Assembly (NCBI RefSeq): GCF_000720175.1
Contig: NZ_JOIX01000009.1
Coordinates: 62,001 to 126,000 of the forward strand
Direction: 5' to 3'
Origin: Streptomyces sp. NRRL S-337
Lineage (GTDB): Bacteria > Actinomycetota > Actinomycetes > Streptomycetales > Streptomycetaceae
DNA length: 64,000 nucleotides
How positions within the stretch are numbered: position 1 is the first letter of the stretch; each line of letters starts with the position of its first letter. The notes under the pieces were generated by a model. It was not told where the DNA came from. It did not search any database and was given only the letters and a program-made list of their open reading frames with translations. Position numbers and translations under genes: made by a program. This document shows, piece by piece, positions 1 through 7,603 of this stretch.

Positions 1-211
1 GGTCCTGGGCGCCGAGCGGGTCCAGCAGGGCGAGGGCCATCTCCTCGAAGGTGGACCCGGTGACCGTCGGCCGGCCGGCTTCCCGCAGGGCCACGCCGGC
101 GCCGGCGGCGACCCGGGCGTGGTACCGGTCGTCGTCGGCGGCGCCGGGGCGGGCGGTCCCGGCCGGGAAGCGGCGGTGTGCCATCGCGGACACCGTCAGG
201 GCGACCGTCAC
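1..211 (-). CDS. Partial CDS, possible second KAS III-like or other cluster enzyme (5' end only)
   Basis: This reading frame starts at a GTG (211) that overlaps the TGA of the acyl carrier protein gene (GTGA) and stays open to the window edge, giving 70 residues that begin MTVALTVSAM. The four-base overlap and shared strand make it the next gene of the ACP operon, probably translationally coupled. A short beta-strand-like start followed by a helix-rich stretch ending FEEMALALLDPLG loosely resembles the N-terminus of a FabH-like condensing enzyme, but no catalytic residue lies in the visible part. Existence as a gene is likely. The family is a guess. Confidence 0.5.
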   Translation of the reverse strand, partial: MTVALTVSAMAHRRFPAGTARPGAADDDRYHARVAAGAGVALREAGRPTVTGSTFEEMALALLDPLGAQD

Positions 212-495
212 CGCTGCGCTCTCAGCTCGCCCACGAGGTGGTCGGCCAGCGAGCCGACGGTGGCGAAGTGGCCCATCTCCAGGTTCTCCGTGTCGAACTC
301 GCAGTCCAGCAGCTCCTCCAGGGCGAGCAGCAGGTCGAGCACGCCGGTGGAGTCGAGGCCGAGTTCGTCGAAGAGCCGGGTGCCGGGCGCAAGGCCGGTC
401 AGGTCACGCTGGAGGACGTCGCCGAGGGCTTCGGTGACGGCGGCGGTGACCCGGTCCTGCTCGGTCGTGGGCTGCTGGATGGTCGCTTCGGTCAT
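208..495 (-). CDS. Acyl carrier protein, BtrI-like
   Basis: A free-standing acyl carrier protein of 95 residues, cytoplasmic, carrying acyl or aminoacyl groups on a phosphopantetheine arm. The attachment motif GLDST places the modified serine at about residue 49, within the usual LFDELGLDS context, and the acidic helix after it is typical of ACPs. It lies 39 bases after the PLP decarboxylase and overlaps the next gene by four bases. Next to BtrJ- and BtrK-like genes it is best read as the counterpart of butirosin BtrI, which holds gamma-glutamyl and then 4-aminobutyryl groups. The cargo here is inferred from neighbours. The Sfp-type PPTase at 5891-6640 is the obvious activating enzyme. Confidence 0.9.
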   Translation of the reverse strand: MTEATIQQPTTEQDRVTAAVTEALGDVLQRDLTGLAPGTRLFDELGLDSTGVLDLLLALEELLDCEFDTENLEMGHFATVGSLADHLVGELRAQR

Positions 496-534
496 GTCCG
501 TGTCCTTCGGTAGGAGCCGGCCCGGGTGCCGGGC

Positions 535-1845
535 CTAGGCGGTGGGGAGCGAGTCGAGCGGGGGGCGCACGGCGGACGACGCCGGGTCGTACAGGTGCTG
601 ACGGGCCAGCAGGTCCCTGGGGGTGTCGGCGTCCCGGACCAGGTGCGCCCGCCCGCGGTGGACCAGCACCTCGGCGGGGTGGCCGTGGGAGAGGAAGAAC
701 ACGGGTGAGGCGCTCGGGCCGTACGCGCCGGACCGCCGTACACCGAGGAGGTCACCGGTCCGCAGCGGCGGCAGCGGCACCTTCTTGCCGATGGTGTCGT
801 TGGGCGTGCACAGCGGGCCGGTGATGTTCCACGGTTCGGTGGCGCCGGTGCCGGGCCGGTTGAGCAGTTCGATGGGGAAGTTCCGCTTGACGAACGACCC
901 GATGCCCACGGCGGCCATGTGGTGGTTGGTGCCGCCGTCGGCGACCGCGAAGTTCTCCCCGGCCGAGGTCTTGGTGTAGCCGACCCGGACCACGTACGTC
1001 CCGCTCTCGGCCACCAGGTAGCGCCCGAGTTCCATGATCAGCCGGGTGTCGGGGCGGGCTGTGGCGAAGGCGTCCAGGACCGGATTGACGCCGGCCGCCA
1101 GCCGCGCCAGGTCCAGGTCGCGCTCGCCGTCGAAGTAGGCGACGCCGAGACCGCCGCCGACGTCGACCATCTCCAGGGGAAAGCCGTGGTGCGCCGCGAT
1201 GCGTTCGGCGAGGTCGAGGATGCGCTCGGTGTTGAGCACGACGGCCTCCTCGCTGAGGATGCGGGTGCCCATGTACACCTGCACGCCCATCAGCCGCACG
1301 TGCGTCAGCTGCTTGCCCAGCGGTTCCGAGCCCAGCAGCTGTTCCTCGTCGATGCCGAACTGGCGGGGTTTGCCGCCCATGGTGAGCCCCGAGCCCTTCA
1401 CGGTGAAGCTCGGGTTGACGCGCAGCGCGACCGGAGCGCTCAGCCCCAGCTCCCCGGCCAGCTCCTCGATCGCCGCCAGTTCCTGGAAGGACTCGCAGAT
1501 GACCGCGTACACGCCTTCCCGCAGGCAGGCGGCGAGTTCCTCGCGGCTCTTGCCGGGGCCGAGGAAGATGATGTCGCCGGCAGCCACCCCGGCCGTCCGT
1601 GCGGTGAGCAGCTCGGTCAGCGAGGAGACCTCGGCCCGGGCCCCGTGCGCGTGCAGCAGGGCGCAGACGGAGACGTTCGGATTGGCCTTGAGCGAGTAGA
1701 AGATCTCCAGCCGGGGGTGGAGCAGCTCGTTCAGGGCGTCCATGCGACCGGTCAGGCGGTCGCCGTCGTAGAGGTACAGGGGGGTGCCGAACTGCTCGGC
1801 GAGGGTGGTGATCCCCAGGTTCTGCACGGTGAACTCAGCGGGCAT
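535..1845 (-). CDS. PLP-dependent aminoacyl-ACP decarboxylase, BtrK/LysA-like
   Basis: A 436-residue fold-type III decarboxylase of the ornithine/diaminopimelate decarboxylase family. Lys53 in YSLKANP should form the Schiff base with PLP, a GGGLGV motif binds the phosphate, and the C-terminal GPLCTPNDT carries the Cys and Asp of the second-subunit active site. The ATG at 1845 overlaps the end of the ATP-grasp gene and has a GGAGGAG ribosome site. In butirosin synthesis the homologue BtrK decarboxylates glutamyl-ACP to 4-aminobutyryl-ACP. The adjacent ACP and ATP-grasp ligase favour that role over free diaminopimelate decarboxylation, although free ornithine or diaminopimelate cannot be excluded from sequence alone. 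Confidence 0.85.
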   Translation of the reverse strand: MPAEFTVQNLGITTLAEQFGTPLYLYDGDRLTGRMDALNELLHPRLEIFYSLKANPNVSVCALLHAHGARAEVSSLTELLTARTAGVAAGDIIFLGPGKSREELAACLREGVYAVICESFQELAAIEELAGELGLSAPVALRVNPSFTVKGSGLTMGGKPRQFGIDEEQLLGSEPLGKQLTHVRLMGVQVYMGTRILSEEAVVLNTERILDLAERIAAHHGFPLEMVDVGGGLGVAYFDGERDLDLARLAAGVNPVLDAFATARPDTRLIMELGRYLVAESGTYVVRVGYTKTSAGENFAVADGGTNHHMAAVGIGSFVKRNFPIELLNRPGTGATEPWNITGPLCTPNDTIGKKVPLPPLRTGDLLGVRRSGAYGPSASPVFFLSHGHPAEVLVHRGRAHLVRDADTPRDLLARQHLYDPASSAVRPPLDSLPTA

Positions 1846-3205
1846 CGGCGGGCTCCTCCGTAAGGGTGGCCAGGTGCTTCGAGACGGCCTCGTCCAGCGC
1901 GGGGAGCCGTTCGGGGGCGCCGACCAGCAGTCCGTACAGCCGCCCCTGGTAGGGCCCGGAGCCTGCGCCGGCGTTGACGGTGGCGAAGTTGTTGACGACC
2001 AGCCCCTCCTCCCCCGGCGCCCGCAGCAGCAGGCCGTCCAGCAGCCGGCGCACGGCGGCGAACGGCAGCTCCCGGCGCAGCCGGAGGGGGTAGTGGCGGG
2101 CGAGGGCCGACTGTCCCGGGGCGAGCACGCGTTCCTGGAGCCGGACCTGGTAGGTGGACATGTTGTTGCGGGCGTTGATCTCGATCACCGGGAAGACCCC
2201 GCCGTCGGTGTCCACGATCGCGTCGATGCCGGCCACGCCGAAGAACCCGTCGGACGCCAGCTGCTTGCCGAGCAGGTGGGCGGCGTGCCGGATCTCTCCG
2301 AGCTGATGTGGCGTCAGGTCGGGTGGGAAGCGGTGGCCCTTGTGCACCCCGCCCTCGGTGAGGGCCTCCTTGACGAAGTCGAGCCGCACGGTGCCGTCCC
2401 GGCCCACGGTGATCTGGTAGTTGAGGTCCCGGTCCTTGGCCACCCGCTCCTCGATCACGAAGGCGGCGCGGTCGGAGCCGGCGGCGCGGGCGCTCCGGGT
2501 GATCATGGTGTGCAGCCGGTCGAGCCGGCGCCGGCCGTCGACGACCGCGATGCCCTTGCCGGAGACGCCGAACGCCTCCTTGACCATCAACCGGGCGCCG
2601 CGCTCGCACAGTTCGGTGGCGTGCGGCAGCACGGCGTCGAGTTCGCCGAGTGTCTCGCAGGCCCAGCCGCGCGGCTGCCGCAGCCCGGCCGCGTCCGCGG
2701 CGCGCCGGCTGTAGACCTTGCTGTTGACCGCCTTGCACAGCGGTGCCGGCGGGGCGGCCAGCGGGATCCCGGCGCGGGCGGCGAGCTCCTCCTCCAGGGC
2801 GGAGACGCCGTGCGGGGCCAGCAGCGCGCCCCGGTCGGCCAGTTCCCCGAGGGTGGCGATCAGCACGTCGTCCGCCAGCGCGTCCCGGGTGACCATGTGG
2901 TCCGGCCGCTGGTCGGCCACCACGTGCACGGTGGGCAGGGCCAGGCCCAGCCCGCGCAGGTGGTCCAGGTAGTCCTCGTCGGGCCGGGACTTGAGGACGA
3001 CGTGGTCGTCGGCGTCGCCCAGCAGCAGCGCGAACTCCTCCATGCGGTTGACCACGGCGCTGTTACCGGCCGACGAGAGCCGGGGCAGTCCGGTCTCGCC
3101 GCGGGCCCACTCCTCCTCGACCTCGAAGTTGCCCAGGAACACCAGGGACGCACCCGGGTCACCGGCCACCGCGGTCTTCAGCCGCCGGCTGAAGTTCTCC
3201 TCCAC
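1835..3205 (-). CDS. ATP-grasp aminoacyl-ACP ligase with preATP-grasp domain, BtrJ-like
   Basis: A roughly 456-residue ATP-grasp enzyme. The first 150 residues form a preATP-grasp-type domain. The ATP-grasp core contains KEAFGVSGKG (nucleotide-binding Lys near residue 209), a VIEERV strand and the Mg-binding EINARNN near residue 342. BtrJ of butirosin synthesis, with the same layout, ligates L-glutamate to its ACP. I chose the GTG at 3205, preceded by GGAG at good spacing; an in-frame GTG at 3229 would add eight residues. The gene follows the KAS III-like gene by 33 bases and overlaps the decarboxylase start, so the three are probably one transcript. The amino-acid substrate is inferred. Confidence 0.85.
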   Translation of the reverse strand: MEENFSRRLKTAVAGDPGASLVFLGNFEVEEEWARGETGLPRLSSAGNSAVVNRMEEFALLLGDADDHVVLKSRPDEDYLDHLRGLGLALPTVHVVADQRPDHMVTRDALADDVLIATLGELADRGALLAPHGVSALEEELAARAGIPLAAPPAPLCKAVNSKVYSRRAADAAGLRQPRGWACETLGELDAVLPHATELCERGARLMVKEAFGVSGKGIAVVDGRRRLDRLHTMITRSARAAGSDRAAFVIEERVAKDRDLNYQITVGRDGTVRLDFVKEALTEGGVHKGHRFPPDLTPHQLGEIRHAAHLLGKQLASDGFFGVAGIDAIVDTDGGVFPVIEINARNNMSTYQVRLQERVLAPGQSALARHYPLRLRRELPFAAVRRLLDGLLLRAPGEEGLVVNNFATVNAGAGSGPYQGRLYGLLVGAPERLPALDEAVSKHLATLTEEPADAR

Positions 3206-3238
3206 CGCATCTCCGTCCTCCCCGTACACCCGGGGCGC

Positions 3239-4168
3239 TCAGTGCTCCACGACCATCGCGGCGAAGCACGCCCCGAGCCCGACGGCCACCATCAGGTAGT
3301 GGTCACCGGGGCGGAGCCTGCCCAGCTCGCAGGCCGTGACGTAGTTGACGAACGGGTCGGCCCCGAAGCAGTGCCCGGTGCGCGGGACGTTGTCCAGGAG
3401 CACCCGTTCGGTGCGGGTGCCCAGGCGGTCCGCGAGCTTCGTCCACGCGACCCGGTTCACGTTGTGCGGCAGTACCAGGGCGATCTCGCCCATGGTCAGC
3501 CCGGCGGCGCCGACCGCCTCGTCGATGACCTCGGTGAGGACGTCGGCGTACATCGCGCGGAAGGACCGGGCCGCCTCCGGCGTCATCACCATCTTGGGAT
3601 GACCGGTGGACACGGTCCGGGTGGCGAAGCCGCGGACCCGGTCCCGGGTCCCGGACGCCGCCACCAGTACGGCGGCGGTCGCCTCGCCGGTGGGGCCCAC
3701 CCCGGGCACGAACTGGGTCTCCCGGGTCGGCGCCTTCTCCCCGGTCAGGATCAGCGCGAGCGCCTCGGGGTCGCCCTCCTCCTCCAGCAGCGTCCCCGCG
3801 ACCTCCACCGCCAGCAGGCCGGAGGCGCAGGCGTGCTCGGTCAGCGCGAAGGTGCGGGCGTGCCGCAGCCCGGCCTCGCGCCGTATCTCCTGGAGCACGC
3901 TGTGCGGATACGGCGACGGCGCGCGCAGGGTCCTGGCGCGTATCAGGAAACGCACCCGCTCTTCCGCGCCCCGCAGCGACGGCAGTTTCTCCAGGGCGGA
4001 GAGGAGCAGCTCCTTCTCCGAGACCTCCTCGTCCCAGCAGATCCGGGAAAGTCCGAACCCCCGGATGTAGCGGCGCAGTTCCGCGTCCGTGAGTCCCAGG
4101 TCGTGCTGACGCTCCGCGAGGGAAACCGGTGACGGCCAGTGCGTGGATACCTCGGCTATTGAGGTCAC
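3239..4168 (-). CDS. 3-oxoacyl-ACP synthase III-like condensing enzyme
   Basis: A 309-residue thiolase-fold protein of the FabH/KAS III type and the first gene of the minus-strand operon. Cys114 in EHACASG is at the nucleophile position and His235 in LPHNVN at the FabH histidine position. The third FabH residue, normally Asn in a GNTS-like motif, is replaced: the sequence reads RTGHCFGAD, with His266 there. The GTG at 4168 is chosen for the AAAGGAG about ten bases upstream; the longer frame has no ribosome site. It may extend the omega-aminoacyl-ACP made by its neighbours or act as an acyltransferase. Function beyond family is not established. Confidence 0.8.
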   Translation of the reverse strand: MTSIAEVSTHWPSPVSLAERQHDLGLTDAELRRYIRGFGLSRICWDEEVSEKELLLSALEKLPSLRGAEERVRFLIRARTLRAPSPYPHSVLQEIRREAGLRHARTFALTEHACASGLLAVEVAGTLLEEEGDPEALALILTGEKAPTRETQFVPGVGPTGEATAAVLVAASGTRDRVRGFATRTVSTGHPKMVMTPEAARSFRAMYADVLTEVIDEAVGAAGLTMGEIALVLPHNVNRVAWTKLADRLGTRTERVLLDNVPRTGHCFGADPFVNYVTACELGRLRPGDHYLMVAVGLGACFAAMVVEH

Positions 4169-4684
4169 AGCCCGCCGACTCCTTTCGAGCCCGACTGTCC
4201 CCGAATTGGGTGCGGGGAACGGGCCCCAAAGTAATCGCGCCGATTGACGAGGCACTGACTGGGCACTGACCGCGCCGATCAACGGTCGGTGGTATTCCCG
4301 GGTGAGCGTCCGGCATCCAGGCCGTCCCCTGACCCATTTCGAGCCATCCCGCGTCTTTTCTCTCCGCGCGACGAGGAAAGGCCGTGGTCAAGGAGAATCC
4401 ATCCTTCCGCAACCTCGCCGCCGTGCGGGGCGCCGGCGCCCTCGCCCGGGCCCGTACGGGTCTGCCGCCCCGTGCCTTCCCCGGGCCCGGCCGGACCGGT
4501 CCGGCCCGGCACCCCCGGCGGCGCCCGCCCCCGGGATTTTCCGTAAGGGGAAGGCAAAAGCACCTCTCGCGCGATATCACTGACCAGTACGGCGTGTGTT
4601 AGCTTGGCGTGGCCGAAAAGCATGGACCCACGCTCAGCACGTAGTACGCGCACGGTGATGGTCAGCAGCTCAGGCCCAGGGGGG

Positions 4685-4720
4685 ACCAGCTCATGCAGCA
4701 ATACCAGCTCATGCAGCAAT
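4685..4720. repeat. Perfect 18-bp tandem duplication
   Basis: The 18-base unit ACCAGCTCATGCAGCAAT occurs twice head to tail without a mismatch (4685-4702 and 4703-4720). The embedded CAGCTCA occurs a third time at 4666, 21 bases before the first copy. The repeat lies in the intergenic region upstream of the SARP gene. It may be part of a regulator operator or a recent slippage duplication. Confidence 0.85.
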
Positions 4721-4910
4721 GCCGGACCGTTGTCCAGTGGGGAATCTCCCGGAGGCTCGCTCGTTCGCGAGCCTGACCTCATCGCCCCTCGCACGGAATT
4801 CTCCCGTCCGTTTTTCCGGGGGAAGTAGTGGTTCTTGGTCGCATGCCCACGCATGCGCCGTTCTGCACCCGCAACGACCAGGCGGGATCACGTGTTTGCG
4901 CCCGTCCGGC

Positions 4911-4983
4911 GACGCCGAAGTGAGTACAGGGGAAGACGCCGAATGCCGAGTACAGGGAGTAGGCGCCGAACGCTGACCACCGG
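4911..4983. repeat. Three imperfect direct repeats of about 24-27 bp before the SARP gene
   Basis: Copies begin with G(A/G)CGCCGAA at 4911, 4935 and 4962. Each ends in a purine-rich tract (ACAGGGGAA, ACAGGGAGTA, CACCGGGAGAA). The first two copies also share GAGTACAGGG. The array ends just before the start of the SARP gene, so it may lie in the leader or overlap an operator. Confidence 0.6.
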
Positions 4984-5004
4984 GAGAAGAAGAATGGAAG
5001 ACAG

Positions 5005-5832
5005 ATGGCTTTGCACATCCTGAACGGGGACAACATGGACACGGGCGAGGTGTCGGTCGGGTTACTGGGCCCCTTACAAGTCGCCCATCGGGGGAAGTCC
5101 TACGGCGTCGGGCCGAACCGCGCCCGGGCCCTGCTCGCCGTGCTCGCCCTCTCCGCCCAAGAGGTCGTCTCCATCGACTTCCTCATCGACGAACTCCTCA
5201 CCGACCGGCCCTGGAAGAACCCGAAGAACGCGCTGCAGGCCGGGGTCCACCGCCTGCGCGACGCTCTGGAACGGATCACCGGGACGCCGGGCACCCTGAT
5301 GGTGCGCACCTCGGCCAACGGCTACCTGCTGGACGTCCCGCCCTCCCGGGTCGACGCCCACCGGTTCGACACCCTCGCCGCGCAGGGGGCGGCCCTGCTC
5401 CCGCACGCGCCCGACGAGGCCGTCACCGTGCTGGAGAAGGCGCTCGCCCTGTGGCGCGGAGACGCACTGCTCGACGTGCTGGGCGGCCTGCGCTGCCAGA
5501 ACCAGATGAGCCGGCTGGCCAGCCAGCGGCTGAGCACCCTGGAGGACCTCTACGAGGCCAAGCTGGTCGGCGGCGGCTACCGCGTGGTGAACGGGCTGGA
5601 GCAACTCGCCCTGGAACACCCCGAACGCGAGCGCCTGACCGAGCTGCTGATGGTCGCGCTCTACCGGTCCGGGCGGCAGCAGGAGGCCCTCGCCACCTTC
5701 CAGCGGGTCCGCTCCTGGCTGCAGGACGAACTCGGCGTGGAACCGGGCCGGAAACTGCGAAGCCTGCAGCGGGCGATCCTCACCCAGGACGTGGCCATCG
5801 ACGCGCGGCTGCCCCAGACGTCGGCGTCATGA
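5005..5832 (+). CDS. SARP-family (AfsR/DnrI-type) transcriptional activator
   Basis: A 275-residue SARP: an OmpR-like winged-helix DNA-binding domain (about residues 15-105, VGLLGPLQVAHRGK to RTSANGYLLDV) followed by a bacterial transcriptional activation domain (about 110-262, DAHRFDTLAAQG to DELGVEPGRKL). No ATPase or TPR extension is present, so it is a small SARP. It probably activates the divergent biosynthetic operon. A second in-frame ATG at 5035, preceded by GGGGAC, is an equally good start. Codons 20 and 24 (5062 and 5074) are both TTA, the rare codon read by the bldA tRNA, so translation should depend on bldA in a Streptomyces host. Confidence 0.9.
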   Translation: MALHILNGDNMDTGEVSVGLLGPLQVAHRGKSYGVGPNRARALLAVLALSAQEVVSIDFLIDELLTDRPWKNPKNALQAGVHRLRDALERITGTPGTLMVRTSANGYLLDVPPSRVDAHRFDTLAAQGAALLPHAPDEAVTVLEKALALWRGDALLDVLGGLRCQNQMSRLASQRLSTLEDLYEAKLVGGGYRVVNGLEQLALEHPERERLTELLMVALYRSGRQQEALATFQRVRSWLQDELGVEPGRKLRSLQRAILTQDVAIDARLPQTSAS

Positions 5833-5890
5833 CGTTCCGTCAAAGTCCTTGCGCCACAAGGGATATGACCGGCGACTGACGCGGGCCTCG

Positions 5891-6640
5891 TCAGGGAGGC
5901 GGCCGGCGTCGCCCGACCGCCTCTCGGCCGTCGTCAAGAGGGTGCTCCAGGAACCACTCCTCGACCCGCGCCGAGCCGCCGCGCACCGCCAGCGCCCCGG
6001 CGTACCCGGGGCCCGGATCCAGATCGAACAGGGCGAACGGCCCGGCGGCGTACGGTCCCCGCCACTCCACGAGCGCCGCCGAACGGCCCGGGCCGGAGAC
6101 GGTGATGTCGCGCTTGGGCACGACGATGCCCAGCCCGACCGCCTTCAGCAGGGCTTCCTTCCGCGTCCAGTACACCGCGTAGGCCACGTTCCGCCGGTGG
6201 TCGGGGATCGCCTGGAACGCGCGGTACTCGTCCTCGGCCAGCACCCGCGGGGCCAGCCGCCGCACGGACCGGCCGGGGACCCGCTCGACGTCCACCCCGG
6301 GCTCCGGGCCCTCGGTGACGGCGAGTACCACCCGGCCACCGGCATGGGCGAGCGAGAAGCGCACCCCGGCACCGGGCACGAACGGCTTGCCGTGCGGACC
6401 GCCGCAGTGCCGGCACCGCCGGTGCAACGCCACCCGCCGCGGCGGCGTCCCGGTGAGCCGGCCGATCACCGTCCTGATCAGTGCCCGTCCGGTCGTCAGG
6501 CGGGCCCGGTCCGCCGCCTGGTGCAGCCGTTCGCGGCGGGCCCGCTCGTCCGCGTCGAGCAGGGCCCGGGCAGCCGGATCGTCGACGGCCGGGGACCACC
6601 ACACCCGGCACACGGGGGCTTCGGCCACGGCCCGGGTCAC
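5891..6640 (-). CDS. Sfp-type 4'-phosphopantetheinyl transferase
   Basis: A 249-residue enzyme that moves phosphopantetheine from coenzyme A to carrier-protein serines. The family motifs are present: FSLAHAGG near residue 95, GVDVER (Asp117, Mg ligand) and WTRKEALLKA (158-167). The GTG start at 6640 overlaps the TGA of the ABC ATPase gene (GTGA), so the two are translationally coupled. It converges with the SARP gene, leaving 58 bases between them. It would activate the local ACP and any NRPS or PKS carrier domains of the cluster. Cluster-dedicated Sfp-type enzymes are common in Streptomyces. Confidence 0.92.
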   Translation of the reverse strand: MTRAVAEAPVCRVWWSPAVDDPAARALLDADERARRERLHQAADRARLTTGRALIRTVIGRLTGTPPRRVALHRRCRHCGGPHGKPFVPGAGVRFSLAHAGGRVVLAVTEGPEPGVDVERVPGRSVRRLAPRVLAEDEYRAFQAIPDHRRNVAYAVYWTRKEALLKAVGLGIVVPKRDITVSGPGRSAALVEWRGPYAAGPFALFDLDPGPGYAGALAVRGGSARVEEWFLEHPLDDGREAVGRRRPPP

Positions 6641-7599
6641 CCCGGCCCGTCGACGGCCTGCCGGCCGGTCAGGCCGAGGAACACGTCGTCCAGCGAGGGA
6701 CGCCGCCGCGCGAAGTCGACCACCTCGATCCCGGCCTGGTGGAGCGCCGACGCGGCGGCGGCGATCCCGGCGAGCCCGTCGTCGAGCTGCCACCCGAGTA
6801 CGCCGCGCTGTGCGTCCTCCGTCAGTTCGCCGGTCACCACGGTGCGCAGGGTCCGGCGTGCCGTGGCCAGGCCCGCCGCGTCGGCGAGGGTGATCTCCAG
6901 CCGCTCCTGTCCGACCTTGCGCTTGAGCGCGTCGGCGGTGCCCTCGGCCACCACCACGCCGTCCGCGATCACCGAGATGTGGTCGGCCAGTTGGTCGGCC
7001 TCCTCCAGGTACTGCGTGGTCAGCAGGACGGTGACGCCCTGCGCCACGAGTTCCCTGACCACGTCCCACAGCGCGATCCGGCTGGCCGGGTCCAGGCCGG
7101 TGCTGGGTTCGTCGAGGAAGATGACCTCGGGCGAGCCCACCAGGGTGCTGGCCAGGTCCAGGCGCCGGCGCATCCCGCCGGAGTAGGTGCCGAGCGGCCG
7201 CCCGGCCGCCGCGCTCAGGCCGAAGCGTTCCAGCAGTTCCCCGGCCCGGGCCCGGGCGTCCCGGCGGCCCATCCCGAGCAGCCGCCCGAGCAGCGTCAGG
7301 TTCTCCCAGCCGGTCAACTGCTCGTCGACCGCGGCGTACTGGCCCGACAGGCCGATCCGGCGCCGCACCTGCCGGGCCTCGCCCGCCACGTCGTACCCGG
7401 CGACCCGGACGGTCCCGGCGTCGTGCCGCACGAGGGTGCTGAGCACGCGCACGGTGGTGGTCTTCCCCGCGCCGTTGGGACCGAGGAGTCCCAGTACGCT
7501 GCCGGCCGGCACCCGCAGGTCCACGCCGCGCAGCACCTCGACGCCCTTGTAGCTCTTGCGCAGTCCCTCGACCTCGATGGCCGCCGTCACGTCCGGCAC
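6637..7599 (-). CDS. DrrA-like ABC transporter ATP-binding protein
   Basis: A 320-residue ABC ATPase of the daunorubicin-resistance DrrA subfamily. Walker A is GPNGAGKTT, the signature is YSGGMRRRLD, Walker B is VIFLDEPSTGLD, and the DrrA-type C-terminal extension ends near FARRRPSLDDVFLGL. Such proteins energise a small DrrB-type permease for drug export and self-resistance. No DrrB-type permease is next to it: the neighbours are MbtH and the PPTase, so the partner is probably to the left of the window or replaced by another membrane protein. The GTG start at 7599 lies four bases after the MbtH stop. Confidence 0.9.
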   Translation of the reverse strand: MPDVTAAIEVEGLRKSYKGVEVLRGVDLRVPAGSVLGLLGPNGAGKTTTVRVLSTLVRHDAGTVRVAGYDVAGEARQVRRRIGLSGQYAAVDEQLTGWENLTLLGRLLGMGRRDARARAGELLERFGLSAAAGRPLGTYSGGMRRRLDLASTLVGSPEVIFLDEPSTGLDPASRIALWDVVRELVAQGVTVLLTTQYLEEADQLADHISVIADGVVVAEGTADALKRKVGQERLEITLADAAGLATARRTLRTVVTGELTEDAQRGVLGWQLDDGLAGIAAAASALHQAGIEVVDFARRRPSLDDVFLGLTGRQAVDGPG

Positions 7600-7603
7600 G
7601 TCG

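Larger units (their letters stand above)
4169..5004 (+). promoter_or_regulatory. Divergent intergenic region between the KAS III-like operon and the SARP gene
   Basis: These 836 bases hold no gene I can support. The segment should carry the promoters for the minus-strand biosynthetic operon and the plus-strand SARP. It contains an exact 18-base tandem duplication (4685-4720), three imperfect repeats immediately before the SARP (4911-4983), and three copies of CAGCTCA at 4666, 4687 and 4705. A TAGCTT hexamer at 4600 could be a -10 element, but no well-placed -35 goes with it. SARPs bind short direct repeats, so this is the natural place for the operator. Confidence 0.5.

Noticed and set aside
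1-211. Firm assignment of the partial gene to the KAS III family
   Set aside because: The visible 70 residues contain no catalytic motif, so I kept this as a weak suggestion only.
1784-4132. Long plus-strand open frame opposite the decarboxylase, ATP-grasp and KAS III genes
   Set aside because: It is antisense to three genes with clear motifs, and its product is Gly-, Val- and His-rich without recognisable domains. GC-rich DNA commonly leaves such frames open.
4604-4828. A 74-codon plus-strand frame across the 18-bp duplication
   Set aside because: It is Ser/Cys-rich only because of the DNA repeat, has no convincing ribosome site and no homology I recognise.
4279-4854. A minus-strand frame in the KAS III/SARP intergenic region with a hydrophobic central segment
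   Set aside because: There is no family likeness or ribosome site, the repeated LLHELV comes from the 18-base duplication, and the remainder is low-complexity.
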